A DNA stretch of 64,000 nucleotides, taken from positions 310,001 to 374,000 of the forward strand of contig NZ_JAJLQW010000003.1 in the NCBI RefSeq assembly GCF_025548535.1. Direction: 5' to 3'. Positions 1-8,104 of this stretch are shown here, in pieces. Every line of letters begins with the position of its first letter. Position 1 is the first letter of the stretch. The position numbers and the translations under genes were made by a program. The notes beneath the pieces were generated by a model that had not been told where the DNA came from, ran no database searches, and was given only the letters and a program-made list of their open reading frames with translations. This DNA is from Undibacterium sp. Jales W-56. GTDB lineage: Bacteria > Pseudomonadota > Gammaproteobacteria > Burkholderiales > Burkholderiaceae_D.

Positions 1-127
1 TGCGCAAACCTTAGAGGCATATCTGGATGTGTTCACCGAGCACTACCTGCGCGCCAAGCTGCAGCAAAAGCTGGACTGGGATGATGAATTGCACCAGCGC
101 CTGCGCGACTTGCGTTTGTCTGCATAA
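1..127 (+). CDS. C-terminal fragment of an unrecognised protein
   Basis: The reading frame that begins at base 2 is open to a TAA at 125-127 and gives about 41 residues rich in Leu, Asp, Gln and Arg, ending RLRDLRLSA. The start lies outside the window. The composition suggests an amphipathic helical tail. A strong hairpin follows 42 bases after the stop, which supports this being the end of a real transcription unit. I do not recognise the family. Confidence 0.5.
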   Translation, partial: AQTLEAYLDVFTEHYLRAKLQQKLDWDDELHQRLRDLRLSA

Positions 128-168
128 AGCGATTGGTCTGGTAACACGAGCTGATTACGCTTAAAGCA

Positions 169-210
169 AACGGGTCCGCATCGATGTGCTCGATGCGGAC
201 CCGTTCTTGT
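169..210. terminator. Strong hairpin, probable bidirectional terminator
   Basis: A perfect 16-bp inverted repeat (169-184 with 190-205, 5-base loop) built on AACGGGTCCGCATCGA is followed by TCTTGT. It sits between the gene ending at 127 and the convergent DUF3297 gene ending at 260, so it could serve both strands. The U-tract is weak on both sides. Confidence 0.7.
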
Positions 211-259
211 AATGTACTTTGTCTTGATTAGAACCGTTTTTTTACTGCCAGTGTCAGCA

Positions 260-508
260 CTAGCGATAAAACGCTTCAACCTTGCCTTTGACTTTGATCA
301 TCAGCGGCTTGCCTTTGCGATCCAGGGCTTTGCCGGCAGCGACTTTGATCCAGCCTTCGCTGATGCAATACTCTTCGACGTCAAGGCGCTCTTTGTCGTT
401 GAATTTGATTCCGACTTCGTGTTCAAACACGGCGGCAATATGGTAGGGGCTGCGCGGATCGATGGAGAGGCGATCGGGCAAATTGGGGGGTGTCGTAGTA
501 TCGTTCAT
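260..508 (-). CDS. DUF3297 family protein
   Basis: This is an 82-residue acidic/basic protein without signal peptide or membrane segment. The text LPDRLSIDPRSPYH near the N-terminus, VFEHEVGIKFNDKER in the middle and EEYCISEGWIKV followed by a lysine/glycine-rich end are the hallmarks of the DUF3297 family, which is widespread in proteobacteria and has no assigned function. The length is typical for the family. It is monocistronic and convergent with the gene at the window edge. Confidence 0.9.
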   Translation of the reverse strand: MNDTTTPPNLPDRLSIDPRSPYHIAAVFEHEVGIKFNDKERLDVEEYCISEGWIKVAAGKALDRKGKPLMIKVKGKVEAFYR

Positions 509-784
509 AGGCCAGAATTATCCACTAGAAAGCCGATCAGTACAATTGCCAGTTCGTTGCCCCTGATCTATCTACATTAAGCTTCAAATGAGCCATTGGA
601 GATTAGACAGCTTCAATTGGAGTCCAGATCATTTCACATTACTGCAAAACGTTCACGCAAACCCATTACGGCTTACCGGCCAATATCCTGCTAAGAGGCC
701 TACAAAAACCCGAGACGGGTCGAGCAAATTGCGATTGCAGCAAGGAAGCGATGGAGTTAAAAATTCCATAATCGTCAAAGTTAA
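509..784. other. Intergenic region without a credible gene
   Basis: An 85-residue frame that starts at 588 lacks a ribosome binding site and family resemblance and runs into the SOS box and promoter of the next gene, so it was not called. I see no RNA gene here. Confidence 0.5.
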
Positions 785-815
785 ATACACTGATTATTTA
801 ATCAGTGTATTGAGA
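785..815 (+). promoter_or_regulatory. LexA-type SOS box overlapping a -35 element
   Basis: A perfect 12-bp inverted repeat (785-796 with 799-810, 2-base loop) contains CTG (790-792), ten bases, then CAG (803-805), the core spacing of proteobacterial LexA boxes. TTGAGA at 810-815 with TTAAAT 16 bases further on could form a sigma-70 promoter overlapped by the operator. The downstream gene is dinD, a known SOS gene in E. coli. The inner bases depart from the CTGT/ACAG consensus, so affinity may be lower. Confidence 0.7.
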
Positions 816-874
816 GATTTTGAGGTATCATTTAAATTATCTTAATGCCTATTGAGCAACTCTGCGAGCCAATA

Positions 875-1714
875 ATGACTAACAAAAAAATCATACATCA
901 ACATCATGCGACGTTTGAAAACATTCGCCATTTGGATGAAAATGGCAATGAATTTTGGTCGGCACGTGAATTGGCAGCCGTCCTGGAATATTCTCAATAC
1001 CGTCACTTCTTACCCGTAATTGATAAGGCAAAAGAAGCCTGTCGTAACAGTGGTCAAGACATTGAAAACCATATTGAGGATGTCCTCACTATGGTCGAAA
1101 TTGGTTCCGGTGCAAAACGACAGATTGAGGACTTACATCTATCTCGTTATGCCTGCTACCTGATTGTACAAAACGGTGACCCAAGCAAGACCGTAATTGC
1201 AAATGGGCAGGCTTATTTCGCAATGCAGACCCGTCGTCAGGAGCTGACCGATAAGGCGCAATTTGCGCAGTTAAATGAAAACGATAAACGCCTCGCTATC
1301 CGTAACGAACTCGCTTTACATAATAAGCAACTGGCAGCTGCAGCAAAGGAGGCTGGTGTTGAGACGCCGCTCGATTATGCGATATTTCAGGATCATGGCT
1401 ATCGTGGGCTGTATGGTGGACTAGCGGCAAAAGACATCCATACCCGTAAAGGTTTAAAGAAGAATCAAAAAATTCTCGATCATATGGGTAGCACTGAGCT
1501 TGCGGCCAATTTGTTCCGAGCTACTCAAGCCGAAGAAAAACTCAAGCGCGATCAGATCAGTGTGAAAGTCAAAGCGAATCAAACGCATTTTGAAGTGGGT
1601 CAAAAAGTGCGTCAAACCATCGTTGAATTAGGCGGCACAATGCCAGAGGCGCTGTCCACACCTGAGGTCAGTATTAAACAAATTGAAAGTGCGAAAAAAA
1701 AGCTGGGAAATTGA
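875..1714 (+). CDS. dinD: DNA damage-inducible protein D (DinD)
   Basis: This 279-residue protein matches DinD: FENIRHLDENGNEFWSAREL near the N-terminus (Bro-N-like DNA-associated fold), LSRYACYLIVQNGDPSK in the middle, and a long charged helical C-terminal half with DHGYRGLYGGL. E. coli DinD antagonises RecA-mediated strand exchange and is LexA-controlled. Here a LexA-type box lies about 65 bases upstream. An in-frame ATG at 845 would add ten residues, but the family begins close to the ATG at 875, so that start was chosen. No other SOS gene is adjacent; the gene stands alone and converges on the coiled-coil gene that follows. Confidence 0.88.
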   Translation: MTNKKIIHQHHATFENIRHLDENGNEFWSARELAAVLEYSQYRHFLPVIDKAKEACRNSGQDIENHIEDVLTMVEIGSGAKRQIEDLHLSRYACYLIVQNGDPSKTVIANGQAYFAMQTRRQELTDKAQFAQLNENDKRLAIRNELALHNKQLAAAAKEAGVETPLDYAIFQDHGYRGLYGGLAAKDIHTRKGLKKNQKILDHMGSTELAANLFRATQAEEKLKRDQISVKVKANQTHFEVGQKVRQTIVELGGTMPEALSTPEVSIKQIESAKKKLGN

Positions 1715-1826
1715 GCGGTGAAGAAGCTGAAAATACTCCTGCCAAAACGTAACGTTCCGGCAGTTGATGGCGGCATCGACTCGCAAGCTTTACGGGTACA
1801 ACAAGATATTTTTTAAAGTGACAACC

Positions 1827-1857
1827 ATTCACTGTTCGCCATTCGCGAACAGTGAAT
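1827..1857. terminator. Hairpin between convergent genes
   Basis: A perfect 13-bp inverted repeat (1827-1839 with 1845-1857) with a 5-base loop lies between dinD (+) and the coiled-coil gene (-). It has no long T-tract, so it could be a factor-assisted terminator or a transcript-end stabiliser rather than a classical intrinsic terminator. Confidence 0.5.
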
Positions 1858-1968
1858 TCAATACAATCATCTCGATATAAATTGCAGTGATTACGCAAAA
1901 GTGCACCAAATCTGGTTAATCGCTAAATCCCATTTAACGCACATCACTGGATTAACGGACATTGCCTC

Positions 1969-4900
1969 TCACTCGCCAAACTTCGGCTCACTCAGCTTCC
2001 CGCCCAGCGCAATATCCGCATGCTCTTTACCCGATGGCGACTGCAAGTCGATGGCGAAGCGGCCGTTGAGCAAGGTGCTAGGTTCGACCGTAGCGTAGCC
2101 TGCGGCGGAGACCACGCCGGCATTCATGCGGGCGACCCGTACCTGGATCAGGTTGCCCGAGTAAGTGAAATTGCCGTTCATATCCGTGAAGCTGGAACGG
2201 CCGCCCATTTGGGTATTTTTAAATGCATTCATGATATCGACACCCTTTATCGCTCCCGTGCCGACGCTAAAGCTGCCATCAATTCTTGCCGAGGAAAATA
2301 ATTTGTCGCTGCTCTTGGCCTGCATGTTGTAGCGACCCTTGGCCTTCATTTTTCCGCTATCAAACAGACGCGGGGCGATGCCCGGGAGATTGATCTCTAT
2401 GGCGTTAAAACTGCCGGCGAAGCTCCAGCGCGGATCCCATTTCAGAGTGCCGTTACCGCTGACGATGCCGTCGTACAGAGCGCCGCCAAATTCCTTTATT
2501 TCTAGGCGGTCCTGGTACATCGTGCCGGTGCTGTGAAATTGTTTCAGCGTGACGCCGGCACCGAAAGGCACAGCGAAAGCATCCGCGTTGACATCCAATT
2601 TGACCGCGTTTGCATCGGGCAGCAGCGTCGCGTGGAATTGACGTTCAGACGTATCGAGCACGATCTTGGTCCAGCGTCCATGGCGATCGAATTCGGCATG
2701 CCCGTCGAGTGCGTCTAAGGGGAAGTCGGATGAGACTAACTTCAGGCCTTCAACATACACCGGGCCAAATTGCTGATGATCTGGTAATCGGGACTGGAAC
2801 AGGAGCCAGCCCGCCGCTTGCTCATTGATCTGAGGGGAGCTGAGGTCAATCCGCCCCAGCAATACTTTGTCACTGAACAGGGTAGTGAGATCGATTGCGA
2901 CGGACAGTTCTGCTATCTTGATCTGTTGTTGAGCGCCGATCGTCACGTCTTTGGCACGCCAATGCGGACGGGGTAAGAGCGCAAAATAGAGGCCGGTAAT
3001 TTTAGCCGGTTGCGCCATCACGCTGGTGATCGATTTTTCAAATGCAGCGGCTTGACGATCAAACGAGCTGAGATGCAGCATCGCAATAGCCGCGATGATG
3101 CCTGCCACAAAAATGATGCTCAATTTTTTGATGAAGGTGTCGACCACTTTATTCACGACCAGGTCTTTGGCGCGCGACAATCTGGCCGACCATAGGCTGG
3201 CGGCCTGGGCTTTTCTTTCTGCGCGGGCTTGGGCTTTCAGTTGTTTGGCGAGCTGGCGCGCTTCGATCTGGGCGTGCATTACCTTGAGCGCTTCGGCTTT
3301 GCGCAGTTCGGCTTGTTCGGCTTCTTGCTGCAGTCGCTGCTCTTCGGCCTGTTGTGCAATATGCTCTTGTGCTCGCAGGTCTTGCTCAATTTCGTCCTGC
3401 CTGGTCAATGCGGCGATTCCTTCGAGGACGTCCCGATCTTTTTCTTTACGAACACGCTCTACTTCTGCCTGCCTGGAGACGGTCAGTTGATGCGCCTGTT
3501 CTCTTTCACTCGCCTCGAGACGAAAGCGCTCGGCCGCTTCATTCACGGCGCGCTCTTCTTCTGGCTGGCGCAGCAATGCTTCTTGCTGGGCTTTGGCTGC
3601 GGCTTCAATCTGGACTTGCTGCTCTTTAGCTTGTCGCTCTTCCTCCGCTTTGGCGCGCTCTAAGGCTTCTTGCTCGGCTTGGGCGGCGGCTTCGATGCGG
3701 GCCTGCTCTTCTTCAGCACGTCGCTCCTCCTCTGCTCTGGCGCGTTCCAGGGCTTCCTGCCGCGCTTGCGCTTCTGCTTCGACACGCGCTTTTTCCTGAG
3801 CGAGCCTTGCTTGCTCAGCGGCTTCTCGTTCTTGCTTTTCCCTGGCCTCGGTGTCAAGGCGGATTTGCTCTTCGCGGGCCAGACGTAGTTCTTCGGCTTT
3901 GGCGCGCTCTAAGGCTTCTTGTTCGGCTTGGGCTGCGGCCTCGATACGGGCTTGTTCTTCTTCAGCACGTCGCTCTTCCTCTGCTTTGGCGCGTTCCAAG
4001 GCTTCCTGCTGCGCCTTCGCTTCTGCTTCGATACGTTCTTGCTCTTCTCTTGCCAAGCGTTCTTCTTCGGCCTTGGCATGCTTTAATGCTTCTTGTTCAG
4101 CTTTGGCCGCAGCTTCGATGCGGGCTTGCTCTTCTTGAGCGAGTCTCGCTTGCTCAGCGGCTTCACGCTCTTGCTTTTCCCTGGCCTCGGTGTCAAGACG
4201 AGTTTGCTCTTCGCGAGCCAGACGTAGTTCTTCGGCTTTGGCGCGCTCCAGGGCTTCTCGCCTGGCTTTGGCTTCTGCCTTGAGGCGGGCTTGCTGTTCC
4301 CTGAACTGGCGTTCTTCTTCGGCTTTAGTACGTTGCAAGGCTGCCTGTTTTGCTTTGGCTTCTGCGACCAGACGAGCTTGCTGTTCCTGCGCGAGTCTTG
4401 CTGTTTCGGCGATGTCTCTGGCCTGGCGCTCTCTGGTTTCTGCCTCGATGCGCTCTTGCTCCGCTCTGGCGTACTCTGCGGCTTGATGGGCTTCTGCTTC
4501 GCGCTGTTTTTGCGCCTCCGCCAGACGGACTGCCTGCTCCTCTGCCTCACGTTGAGCTTGTTCTTCTTGTTCTTTGGCCAGACGGGCTGATTCTATGACG
4601 GCTTGCTGAGCCCGTTTTTCTTCCAGGTGCCGTGCTGCTTTGTCGGCAAATTCCTGCGCTTTTCTTTTTTCGTCTTCTCGCCGGGCTTGCTTCTCGGCTT
4701 CCATGCGAGCGCGGCCTTGGGCGACTTTGCGCTGCAACTCTTCTGCCGCTTGCCTGGCCATTAATTCAGTTTCTTTTCTGGTACGTTCCTCTGCCTTGGC
4801 AGATTCTTCCGCCTTAGCGAGCGCTTCTTTCCGCGCATATTCTTCAGCTTTGGTTTTTTCCTGCTCCTGCTGGCGAGCGTATGCTTGTGCTTCGCGCTGG

Positions 4901-5703
4901 CTTCTTTCTTGCGCTTCCCGCTCAGCTTGTATTTTGGCCTGTGTTTCAGCTTGCCTCCGGGCTTCTGTTTGCGCGGCCTCTTCTGCCTGTTTGCGCGCCA
5001 AGGCGTCGGCTTGCTGTTTGGTCTGTTCCTGAGCTTCTTGCCCGGCGCGTTCTTTGGCTTTTTTGTTTTCTAATTCCTTGGCGGCCTGAACGGCGCGCTC
5101 CTGCTCTGCCTGCAGCGCGTTTTGTTTGGCTATGCGCGCTTCTTCTGCTTTTCTATGGGCTTTTTCTTTGACTTCCTGCTTGGCACGAGCCTCGTTCTCC
5201 AGCCGTGCCACAAACTCGGCCAGCTCCTGAATCTTCGGATCAATATCGGCAATCGCCTTGGGGACCCGGCTCAGTGTCGCCGGATCCGGCTTGGCCGCTG
5301 ACTCTTCTTTTGACGGCGTGACATCGGCGGCATTCTGCGCCTCCACCGCGTCGTAAAAAGCGCTCATGGTGAGCTGTAGCAGCGATTCTTGAAAAGTGCC
5401 TATGGTGGAAAAATCGATGTCCTCGGGTGTCGGGCTTTTCGTTAAGGTTTGCGCTGAAGTGTCTTTAAGCGGGCGGCGCGGCGCGTCGAATATGCGGATG
5501 TAATTCTCTTTGAATAATTGCTCAAGAGCCTGCTCTAATTTTTTGTCGGATAGATTGTCGAGACTGATCTGGATCGCGGCCACCGACGCATTGCCATCGA
5601 TCTCTTTGAGCAGAGTGCGCAGGCCGCGGGAAAGCTGCTTGGTTTTACCAATCGCTTCCGTCAATCCTTTTGCCGTTTTTGTATAAACGATGTGCTTATC
5701 CAT
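1969..5703 (-). CDS. Giant coiled-coil protein with C-terminal AsmA-like domain
   Basis: The 1244 residues form four zones. Residues 1-75 (MDKHIVYTKTAKGLTEAIGK and following) look like a small helical, possibly winged-helix domain that I associate with Burkholderiales proteins. Residues about 165-840 are an almost uninterrupted Ala/Glu/Gln/Lys/Arg helix built from repeats of about 29 residues such as ALERAKAEEERRAEEEQAR. Around 858-878 is one hydrophobic segment (IIFVAGIIAAIAML). The last 340 residues resemble the AsmA/YhdP/TamB beta-rich C-terminus, with AEIDxS- and GSFSVGTGAIKG-type stretches. Topology would put the helix in the cytoplasm and the AsmA-like domain in the periplasm. AsmA-like proteins are linked to phospholipid transport and outer-membrane homeostasis; the job of this fusion is unknown. 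Confidence 0.75.
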   Translation of the reverse strand: MDKHIVYTKTAKGLTEAIGKTKQLSRGLRTLLKEIDGNASVAAIQISLDNLSDKKLEQALEQLFKENYIRIFDAPRRPLKDTSAQTLTKSPTPEDIDFSTIGTFQESLLQLTMSAFYDAVEAQNAADVTPSKEESAAKPDPATLSRVPKAIADIDPKIQELAEFVARLENEARAKQEVKEKAHRKAEEARIAKQNALQAEQERAVQAAKELENKKAKERAGQEAQEQTKQQADALARKQAEEAAQTEARRQAETQAKIQAEREAQERSQREAQAYARQQEQEKTKAEEYARKEALAKAEESAKAEERTRKETELMARQAAEELQRKVAQGRARMEAEKQARREDEKRKAQEFADKAARHLEEKRAQQAVIESARLAKEQEEQAQREAEEQAVRLAEAQKQREAEAHQAAEYARAEQERIEAETRERQARDIAETARLAQEQQARLVAEAKAKQAALQRTKAEEERQFREQQARLKAEAKARREALERAKAEELRLAREEQTRLDTEAREKQEREAAEQARLAQEEQARIEAAAKAEQEALKHAKAEEERLAREEQERIEAEAKAQQEALERAKAEEERRAEEEQARIEAAAQAEQEALERAKAEELRLAREEQIRLDTEAREKQEREAAEQARLAQEKARVEAEAQARQEALERARAEEERRAEEEQARIEAAAQAEQEALERAKAEEERQAKEQQVQIEAAAKAQQEALLRQPEEERAVNEAAERFRLEASEREQAHQLTVSRQAEVERVRKEKDRDVLEGIAALTRQDEIEQDLRAQEHIAQQAEEQRLQQEAEQAELRKAEALKVMHAQIEARQLAKQLKAQARAERKAQAASLWSARLSRAKDLVVNKVVDTFIKKLSIIFVAGIIAAIAMLHLSSFDRQAAAFEKSITSVMAQPAKITGLYFALLPRPHWRAKDVTIGAQQQIKIAELSVAIDLTTLFSDKVLLGRIDLSSPQINEQAAGWLLFQSRLPDHQQFGPVYVEGLKLVSSDFPLDALDGHAEFDRHGRWTKIVLDTSERQFHATLLPDANAVKLDVNADAFAVPFGAGVTLKQFHSTGTMYQDRLEIKEFGGALYDGIVSGNGTLKWDPRWSFAGSFNAIEINLPGIAPRLFDSGKMKAKGRYNMQAKSSDKLFSSARIDGSFSVGTGAIKGVDIMNAFKNTQMGGRSSFTDMNGNFTYSGNLIQVRVARMNAGVVSAAGYATVEPSTLLNGRFAIDLQSPSGKEHADIALGGKLSEPKFGE
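3590..4290. repeat. Internal coding repeats in the coiled-coil gene
   Basis: The DNA for the coiled coil is itself repetitive. The basic unit is 87 bp (29 codons). A longer duplicated block of roughly 120 bp (about 3798-3918 and 4137-4257) is offset by exactly 339 bp (113 codons), and another block near 3652 recurs at 3901 (offset 249 bp, 83 codons). All offsets are multiples of three. The lack of stop codons in antisense frames over this stretch is a by-product of the repeat. Confidence 0.8.
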
Positions 5704-6076
5704 GCCAGTCGGCGCAACCGCTCCTGTTTTGACCGCAAACTTCGTCTCAAATTTTAATCAAAAAACCTTGGCGCATGATATGCCTGCGTAAAATCAGTGT
5801 TGCCATGTGGCATTTAATTCTAAGGATATCGCAAACTCTCGTCTTATGATCGATTCTTTACCGGAGCTTGTGCAAAATCAGGCGAATCGCTCACGATGGA
5901 AATGCCGAGAACAACTTCTCTTCACCTTGTACTCTGCATTCTCGCATGACAAGCAAAATATCCCTCGCATTCCTTCACATTCTCCACCCTCGAATTCTGT
6001 TGTCATCGATGCCATTATAAAATCTGCTCTGCTATCCTGCGCTTATTTGATCAAACCGATACGACTGGCTTCACCT
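5704..6076. other. Divergent intergenic region
   Basis: This 373-bp stretch separates the coiled-coil gene (-) from a secreted-protein gene (+). The forward frame is open from 5807, but the encoded residues lack any secretion signal and do not look like the following protein, so the gene is started at 6077. No clear promoter or structured RNA was recognised. Confidence 0.4.
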
Positions 6077-6730
6077 ATGACTAAACATGACACTGAGACT
6101 GCGCGATTGAAATCGCCCTATCTGCGTATGAGGCAGGTAGCCTGGGCCATACTGTGGTTGATCGTATCGATGGCTCCGATGCGGACCGCGCAGGCAAGCG
6201 ACCGGACTTTTCCCGTCAAGCTTAGTCGCAATGAGCGGGTCTTGCTAGAACAGGTCGTGTGCTGGCAAAAGCTGGGAGTCGGGGTGGCCGATATTGATGC
6301 GCGGGCTTTCGAGGCAAATGCGGCCAAGGCCAATTTCGCCGACGTCAAATGCCAGCCACATGCGCAGCTCAAAGGCAAGCCGCTGTATTACGTTGCCCAA
6401 TGCGTGCGCGATCAGGCGCAGTGGGCTTGCAGTCGTGCCGAGCTGGAGACCCTGGTGACGCTCAGGGAACGCGAGCTGGTGATGAGGCCGGGCACAGTGG
6501 AGCCGACTCTGGCGTATGAGACCTTGCAAAAAATCAGTCGCTACGGTTACTTCCAGGCGAACTTGCTCGATGATGCGCTGGAGTCGACCTGCAATATGGG
6601 CATGGGCGATGCGCCGGATCTGATCGAAGTGTCTTGCCGTCGCTGGTCGATCACGGTGTCGTTCTGGTGCCCGCAGAAGAATGGTAAAACCCCTTGCCCA
6701 CGAGTGATCTACATGGTGAAGCGAGCTTAG
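6077..6730 (+). CDS. Exported protein of unknown function
   Basis: With the ATG at 6077 the product has 217 residues; an ATG at 6128 is an alternative that begins directly before the hydrophobic stretch (MRQVAWAILWLIVSMAPMRTAQA), which is a convincing signal peptide. The mature part has six or more cysteines (VCWQKL, VKCQPH, QCVRD, WACSR, STCNMG, SCRRW, WCPQKNGKTPCP), suggesting disulfide bonds in the periplasm. I do not recognise the family. A copy of the dispersed REP-like element follows 26 bases after the stop. Confidence 0.6.
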   Translation: MTKHDTETARLKSPYLRMRQVAWAILWLIVSMAPMRTAQASDRTFPVKLSRNERVLLEQVVCWQKLGVGVADIDARAFEANAAKANFADVKCQPHAQLKGKPLYYVAQCVRDQAQWACSRAELETLVTLRERELVMRPGTVEPTLAYETLQKISRYGYFQANLLDDALESTCNMGMGDAPDLIEVSCRRWSITVSFWCPQKNGKTPCPRVIYMVKRA

Positions 6731-6756
6731 CCGCCGGACGAATGTCTTTAAAAGCT

Positions 6757-6834
6757 TACCAAAAACGAACCCGCAATCCTGGCGCGGCTTACCAGCCATT
6801 ATCGTGCCAGCAGGCGCATGGGGATTGCGGATTC
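6757..6834 (-). repeat. Dispersed REP-like palindromic element, copy 1 (inverted)
   Basis: The ends form an imperfect inverted repeat around AACCCGCAA and TTGCGGATT. The inner segment CGTGCCAGCAGGCGCAT is the reverse complement of the core of copies at 30242 and 36821. It lies directly downstream of a gene end, as do the other copies. Confidence 0.75.
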
Positions 6835-6914
6835 TGTTCCAGCAGTTGATCCAGACGACGCATGGTCGAACTATGTCCTCAGACTGCCTAGGTATGCAGG
6901 ACATCGTAGGATGT

Positions 6915-7745
6915 TTAATGCAGGATCGCCGGATAGACGAAGCCGACAAAATGAATCGCATTGACTAAAAAATGCAGCAGGATCGCCGCCGCGATTGCGC
7001 GTGTTCTGTGATACGCAAGTCCATAGCAAACGCCTGCCAGCGTAGCCACCACAATCAAACGCCACCCGCCCGCGGCATGCGCCAATCCAAACAGCAATGC
7101 CGCCAGCCCTATGCCGAACCAAGGCCGGCGCGGCATCAGCGCCAGCAAAGCCTGCTGCACGCCGGCACGAAAAAATGCCTCTTCCGCCAGGCAAGTAAAG
7201 AACAAATTCACGCTAAAAAATAAATAGGTACTGGCGGGCCATTTCCATTGCGGCGCAGTCAGGCCAAGCGCCAGGGCAACGACAAATATGAGCGGCAGAC
7301 TTATCGCCATCAGGCGCCACAAACCGCGATCGCGCCAGGTCGCAAGATGTTGACTGCGATCGCTGCGACAAAATACGGCCAGCATCAAAAGTCCGGCAAT
7401 CGCTTTATCCAGATGCAGATAAAAAGTAGTCGCCGGCGAGACTGTGAACGGTGGCAATCCGGTTAAGACGATCTCCGCAAATCCGGGCAGTCTATGGGAT
7501 GCCAACAGCAAACCGCTCAGACCGGTCAATAGCAGCAAGATTTTTCGATCAATTCCATTGGCACGCGCCGCGCCCCAGCCGACGGCAGCCATCAGAATAA
7601 TCATCGCCAAGCCGACGGGCGCGATATGTGCGGCATACATCGCCCAGGTCATCGTCAGGATGAACATGCCCAGCCATGCGCGAGGTCGCGGCAGGCATAG
7701 CCAGATCATGCTGGTGGCGCAAAACAGATAAAAGATTACTGGCAT
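6915..7745 (-). CDS. CPBP family intramembrane glutamic endopeptidase
   Basis: The 276-residue protein is almost entirely hydrophobic, with about eight membrane segments. The three CPBP/Abi signatures are present: EEAFFR near residue 188 (catalytic Glu pair and Arg), FGLAH near 220, and HFLVNAIHF near 260. This family includes Rce1-type CAAX proteases and bacterial MrtX-type proteases tied to protein-sorting systems. It is divergent from a gene for a PEP-CTERM protein, 360 bp away, so a role in C-terminal processing is possible but unproven. No exosortase gene lies in the window. Confidence 0.85.
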   Translation of the reverse strand: MPVIFYLFCATSMIWLCLPRPRAWLGMFILTMTWAMYAAHIAPVGLAMIILMAAVGWGAARANGIDRKILLLLTGLSGLLLASHRLPGFAEIVLTGLPPFTVSPATTFYLHLDKAIAGLLMLAVFCRSDRSQHLATWRDRGLWRLMAISLPLIFVVALALGLTAPQWKWPASTYLFFSVNLFFTCLAEEAFFRAGVQQALLALMPRRPWFGIGLAALLFGLAHAAGGWRLIVVATLAGVCYGLAYHRTRAIAAAILLHFLVNAIHFVGFVYPAILH

Positions 7746-8024
7746 GGATCAAGCGTCATCGTTCAATATCGTCAAAAATTTAGCGTACCGCACAGGGCCA
7801 CAAAAAAACTTTCTCAGGCGAATGCTGCTCAGTCTTATCTTCAATTCGCGCACATGCGCCGCCATGAGCGGTGAAGCGATCGGAGCAGATGACATTGTGA
7901 TGGACTCCAGTTTCGAATATAAATTTATTTCCGGCAATTTGTAACGTCGGCGACTTTTACAAACGTGCTGTTGTCGCCAATTAACTATCCATTTAAATGA
8001 ATAAAATCAAACCCTTAGAGAAAG
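7746..8024. other. Upstream region between divergent protease and PEP-CTERM genes
   Basis: A 66-residue forward frame from 7744 lacks a ribosome binding site and family features and was not called. The stretch probably holds activator sites for the sigma-54 promoter at 8025, but none was identified. Confidence 0.35.
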
Positions 8025-8039
8025 TGGTATGAATTATGC
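8025..8039 (+). promoter_or_regulatory. Sigma-54 (-24/-12) promoter candidate
   Basis: TGGTATGAATTATGC keeps the essential GG (8026-8027) and GC (8038-8039) with exactly ten bases between them; the flanking bases resemble TGGCACG-N4-TTGC with three changes. It would start transcription near 8051, giving a leader of about 54 bases before the PEP-CTERM gene. Genes for PEP-CTERM proteins are often under RpoN with the PrsK/PrsR system. Confidence 0.6.
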
Positions 8040-8104
8040 ACTGCGTGTTGGGCGCCAGCCGTTTTGACAGGCGTAGATCCTTTTAATTCCCAACGGAGAT
8101 ACTT

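Noticed and set aside
588-845. 85-residue forward frame
   Set aside because: No ribosome binding site or family resemblance; it runs through the LexA box and promoter of dinD.
3010-5171. Several long forward reading frames opposite the coiled-coil gene
   Set aside because: They arise from the biased Ala/Glu/Gln/Arg codon repeats on the minus strand, overlap each other in different frames and lack ribosome binding sites.
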